In this document: in pieces, positions 61,883 through 64,000 of the stretch
Layout: each line of letters opens with the position of its first letter
Numbering within the stretch: the stretch's first letter is position 1
DNA from: Struthidea cinerea
Lineage: Eukaryota > Chordata > Aves > Passeriformes > Corcoracidae
Direction: 5' to 3'
DNA length: 64,000 bases
NCBI GenBank assembly: GCA_013397865.1
Contig: VZTI01001657.1
Location: 248,001 to 312,000, forward strand
Program-made: the position numbers and the translations under genes
The notes under the pieces: generated by a model
What the model saw: only the letters and a program-made list of their open reading frames with translations
What the model was told of the DNA's origin: nothing
The model's database searches: none

Positions 61883-61950
61883 CAGTCAAATCAATAGAGC
61901 CACTAGTCACACACATCTCTTTGAGTAGCACATGCAGTATCTGACCCAAA
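61883..61950. repeat. Possible relic of an old archosaur/turtle repeat
   Basis: 'cagtcaaatcaatagagcca' followed by 'ttgagtagcacatgcagtat' and 'ctgaccc' reads like the same interspersed family as 53807-53876, in the opposite orientation ('tcaatgggagctactc...catgc...gatc.ggccc'). Weak similarity. Confidence 0.33.
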
Positions 61951-62675
61951 ACACCTACTGTTTTTGACAAAAATAATTTCTTGTCATGTAGAGACATGTG
62001 AAGTTAGGGGTTCCCAAAAGAGAAAAGTTTCAGGCTCACTAACCACATACACGTCAACAGCAAATACAGTAACTTAGTTCCCTGAGACAGAAAAACAAGC
62101 CTAAAATCTGAAACACTCTGAATTCCCATGGAGCAAACACAATCCAGAATGTTCCCCTATGCCATGAAGTTCTTTTGAGGATCAGTTCCAAACATGAGAG
62201 AACAACTCCTCTTCTAAAACATTAATCCTGTGACAGACTGATGAGACTGTTGACCAAATTGTCACTAACATTTCATTGACAGGTATCAATTCACCAGAAA
62301 CTAGATTTATTGCATGGAAGCCAGAGAATGTTGCCAGGTCTTAATGCCTCTCAGCCATTACTGGCAATGTTGTGACTCTGCCCAAATGCGAAAGGCAGTG
62401 TTATCAAATTACCTCTGTGGCTTCAGGGTTTCTTGACTTCCTGTTCTCTATTAATGCATCCACTGAATGAAGGCATAAATACTGCATTTTTCTCTGCCCA
62501 CTGCTTTTTTAATTTGCTATTTGGAAATATTACTAGTCAAAATGAAGATATTACAGATAATCCCACCCACCATGCAGCACTAACAAACAACTGTTTTCCC
62601 CTTGTTTCCCCAGTGGAGCAAACCATGGGCTTTTTCATGAAAGTTACAAGGAAAAAGTTGTGAGGTTTGCAGGGA

Positions 62676-62748
62676 GGTTTGTTCATTTGGTTGGTTGCTG
62701 GGGTTTTTTTGTTTGGTTGGTTCGTTGTGGTTGTTGTTGTTTTGTGGG
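62676..62748 (+). repeat. GT-rich compound repeat (TTGG/TTG units)
   Basis: The plus strand is almost only G and T, with repeated ttggttgg and ttgttgttg units. A 94-codon minus-strand frame over it encodes a T/N/P-rich stretch that reflects the repeat. Confidence 0.9.
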
Positions 62749-63819
62749 AAGAGGGGTTTCTATGAATCTTGAACAGAACAGAAAGCATCTGACAATAGTA
62801 ATTGATTTTGAGTGGATACATCTACCCTACCCCTCAAAAAAGCCTCCATTTAGGAGAAATGTTAAAATATTTTAAAACTTCCATCATGGTGAAGGCAAAT
62901 TCAGCACAGGTGGATGTCTTGGACCATCCCGAAGCATAAAATTCCAGTTTTGTGCCAGCTATACAAGTCTCTTGCACTGTGGTTAATTAATGAACGCTGG
63001 AACTTCAACCTGGATTAAGTATTCTGGAATCTGTTACAACCATTACCTTTCCCTATTCTGTTACTTCTCTTAGTCCTTGCTAATAAGCTTCCTGTTTTTC
63101 CTCCCCTGAGGGAAAAATGGGAGAACAGTGTTATACATGATTCTGTAAAGTTACAAGTGTAAAATATTATTTTTACTAGATTATGCTTCTCTAACTACAC
63201 TACCATAGCAAACCTTTTCCTACAGACATATATTTCTGTATTTGATAGACAGTGAGTATATAAGAATGTATCGCAGATTTACTAGCATTGACTGGAATTA
63301 AGTGATAAGTTAGGTTGGTTTGGACACACTAAGAACTGACTGAGAGTCAGATGTTCCTCAGTTCACTGCATGGTAGCCTATCAACAGTCCCACAGTTTGT
63401 GATATTCTGCATGATTTGTTTTGGTACTTGATACTTTTGATACTCCTGTAGGATCCTCACAACATTTCATTTGGAGTTTTTTGCATGTAAAAGCTTAGTC
63501 TGAAAGCCTCAAACAATTCTTTGAAAAGTTCCAGTCTATAATGATGAGCTGCGTGGTACAATACCTTTTGCTCAATGACATTACCTGTATTCACTTTTAC
63601 TGTGCTAGTGTTACTACACATTTCCTTTCAAACTTCCCTGCATACCCCTTTTCTCCTTTAAAACAGATACTTTCAATAGAGTTATTTTTAAAAAAGACTT
63701 TTTTTTAACATAGATTTAATTAACTTTCCCAAGGTTTCTCTGAATATATGTTTTGCTAAGCGTTTTCCTTTCCTGCCATATACTGAGTTTCCTAGCTTTA
63801 ATGGAAACAAAATGCACTT

Positions 63820-63961
63820 TTTGCCTGGAGATCCTGTGGAGATATTTAAAAGCCATCTGGACATGGTCCTGGACAAACAGTTCTAGGTGGCTCGGCTTGG
63901 ACAGAGGGTTTGGACAAGATGACCTCCCTTCTAACCTTGACCAGTGTGTGATTCTTTGAAA
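63820..63961 (+). mobile_element. CR1 3'-end fragment
   Basis: 'ggagatatttaaaagccatc' then 'tggacatggtcctgg', 'gttctaggtggctcggcttg', 'gagggtttggacaagatgac', 'cccttctaaccttgacc' and 'gtgtgattctttgaaatt' follow the CR1 C-terminal codons and 3' UTR in order, ending in an ATTCT-type tail. It is a short 5'-truncated insertion of a subfamily distinct from the copy at 5755-6970. Confidence 0.9.
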
Positions 63962-64000
63962 TTAGACAGCTAAATTAACAGGGATGCTCAACTATACCTA

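Larger units (their letters stand above)
57201..63819. other. Unique AT-rich non-coding DNA with simple repeats
   Basis: No gene is recognised; open frames stay below 100 codons. It contains a Z-DNA-prone strip (57635-57698), a T run near 58220-58230, a purine-rich strip near 59140-59230, a possible old repeat (61883-61950) and a GT-rich strip (62676-62748). The stretches 59690-59790, 60340-60420 and 62890-63030 look somewhat more complex than their neighbours but are too short to call. Confidence 0.6.

Noticed and set aside
1..64000. CRISPR array, operon, or phage/plasmid system
   Set aside because: There are no regularly spaced repeats and no compact gene array; repeats and base composition are those of a bird chromosome.

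Overview
The window is vertebrate nuclear DNA, almost certainly from a bird. The evidence is the repeat content. There are two sizeable 5'-truncated CR1 LINE copies (about 5755-6970 on + and 20351-21306 on -), each with recognisable CR1 reverse-transcriptase protein and 3' ends made of ATTCT(A/G)TGATTCT-type repeats. There are two short CR1 3'-end pieces (49257-49325 and 63820-63961). A solo LTR of an endogenous-retrovirus family that I recognise as widespread in birds sits at the left edge (12-589, -). The rest is AT-rich, single-copy-looking DNA with low repeat density. Two runs of N, both inside poly-A tracts, are assembly gaps.

I see no host protein-coding gene, tRNA, rRNA or CRISPR array. 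Open frames outside the CR1 copies are short, mostly under 100 codons. The longest (182, 160 and 152 codons) match no family I know. The window therefore reads as a gene desert or the interior of a very large intron.

Layout: 12-589 solo LTR; 590-5754 unique DNA with a homeodomain/POU-rich block near 2560-2990; 5755-6970 CR1; 6971-20350 unique DNA with a 150-bp polypurine tract (10527-10674), compact hairpins, an L3/MIR-like relic and an enhancer-like block (14590-14840); 20351-21306 CR1; 21307-48880 unique DNA with the two gaps and several enhancer-like blocks (27780-28330, 33830-34140, 40480-40800, 42540-43010, 47050-47440); 48765-49480 a cluster of old retroposon relics; 49990-50340 another enhancer-like block; 50341-63819 unique DNA with MIR/L3-type relics and simple repeats; and a CR1 tail at the right edge.

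Nothing here forms an operon or a multi-gene system, and I found no undescribed system. The most useful leads are the candidate conserved non-coding blocks, several unusually perfect short hairpins (one with mutually exclusive pairings at 11383-11420), and the same catalytic Asp-to-Gly change in both long CR1 copies. The enhancer-like calls rest on composition and motif content read by eye, not on any alignment.
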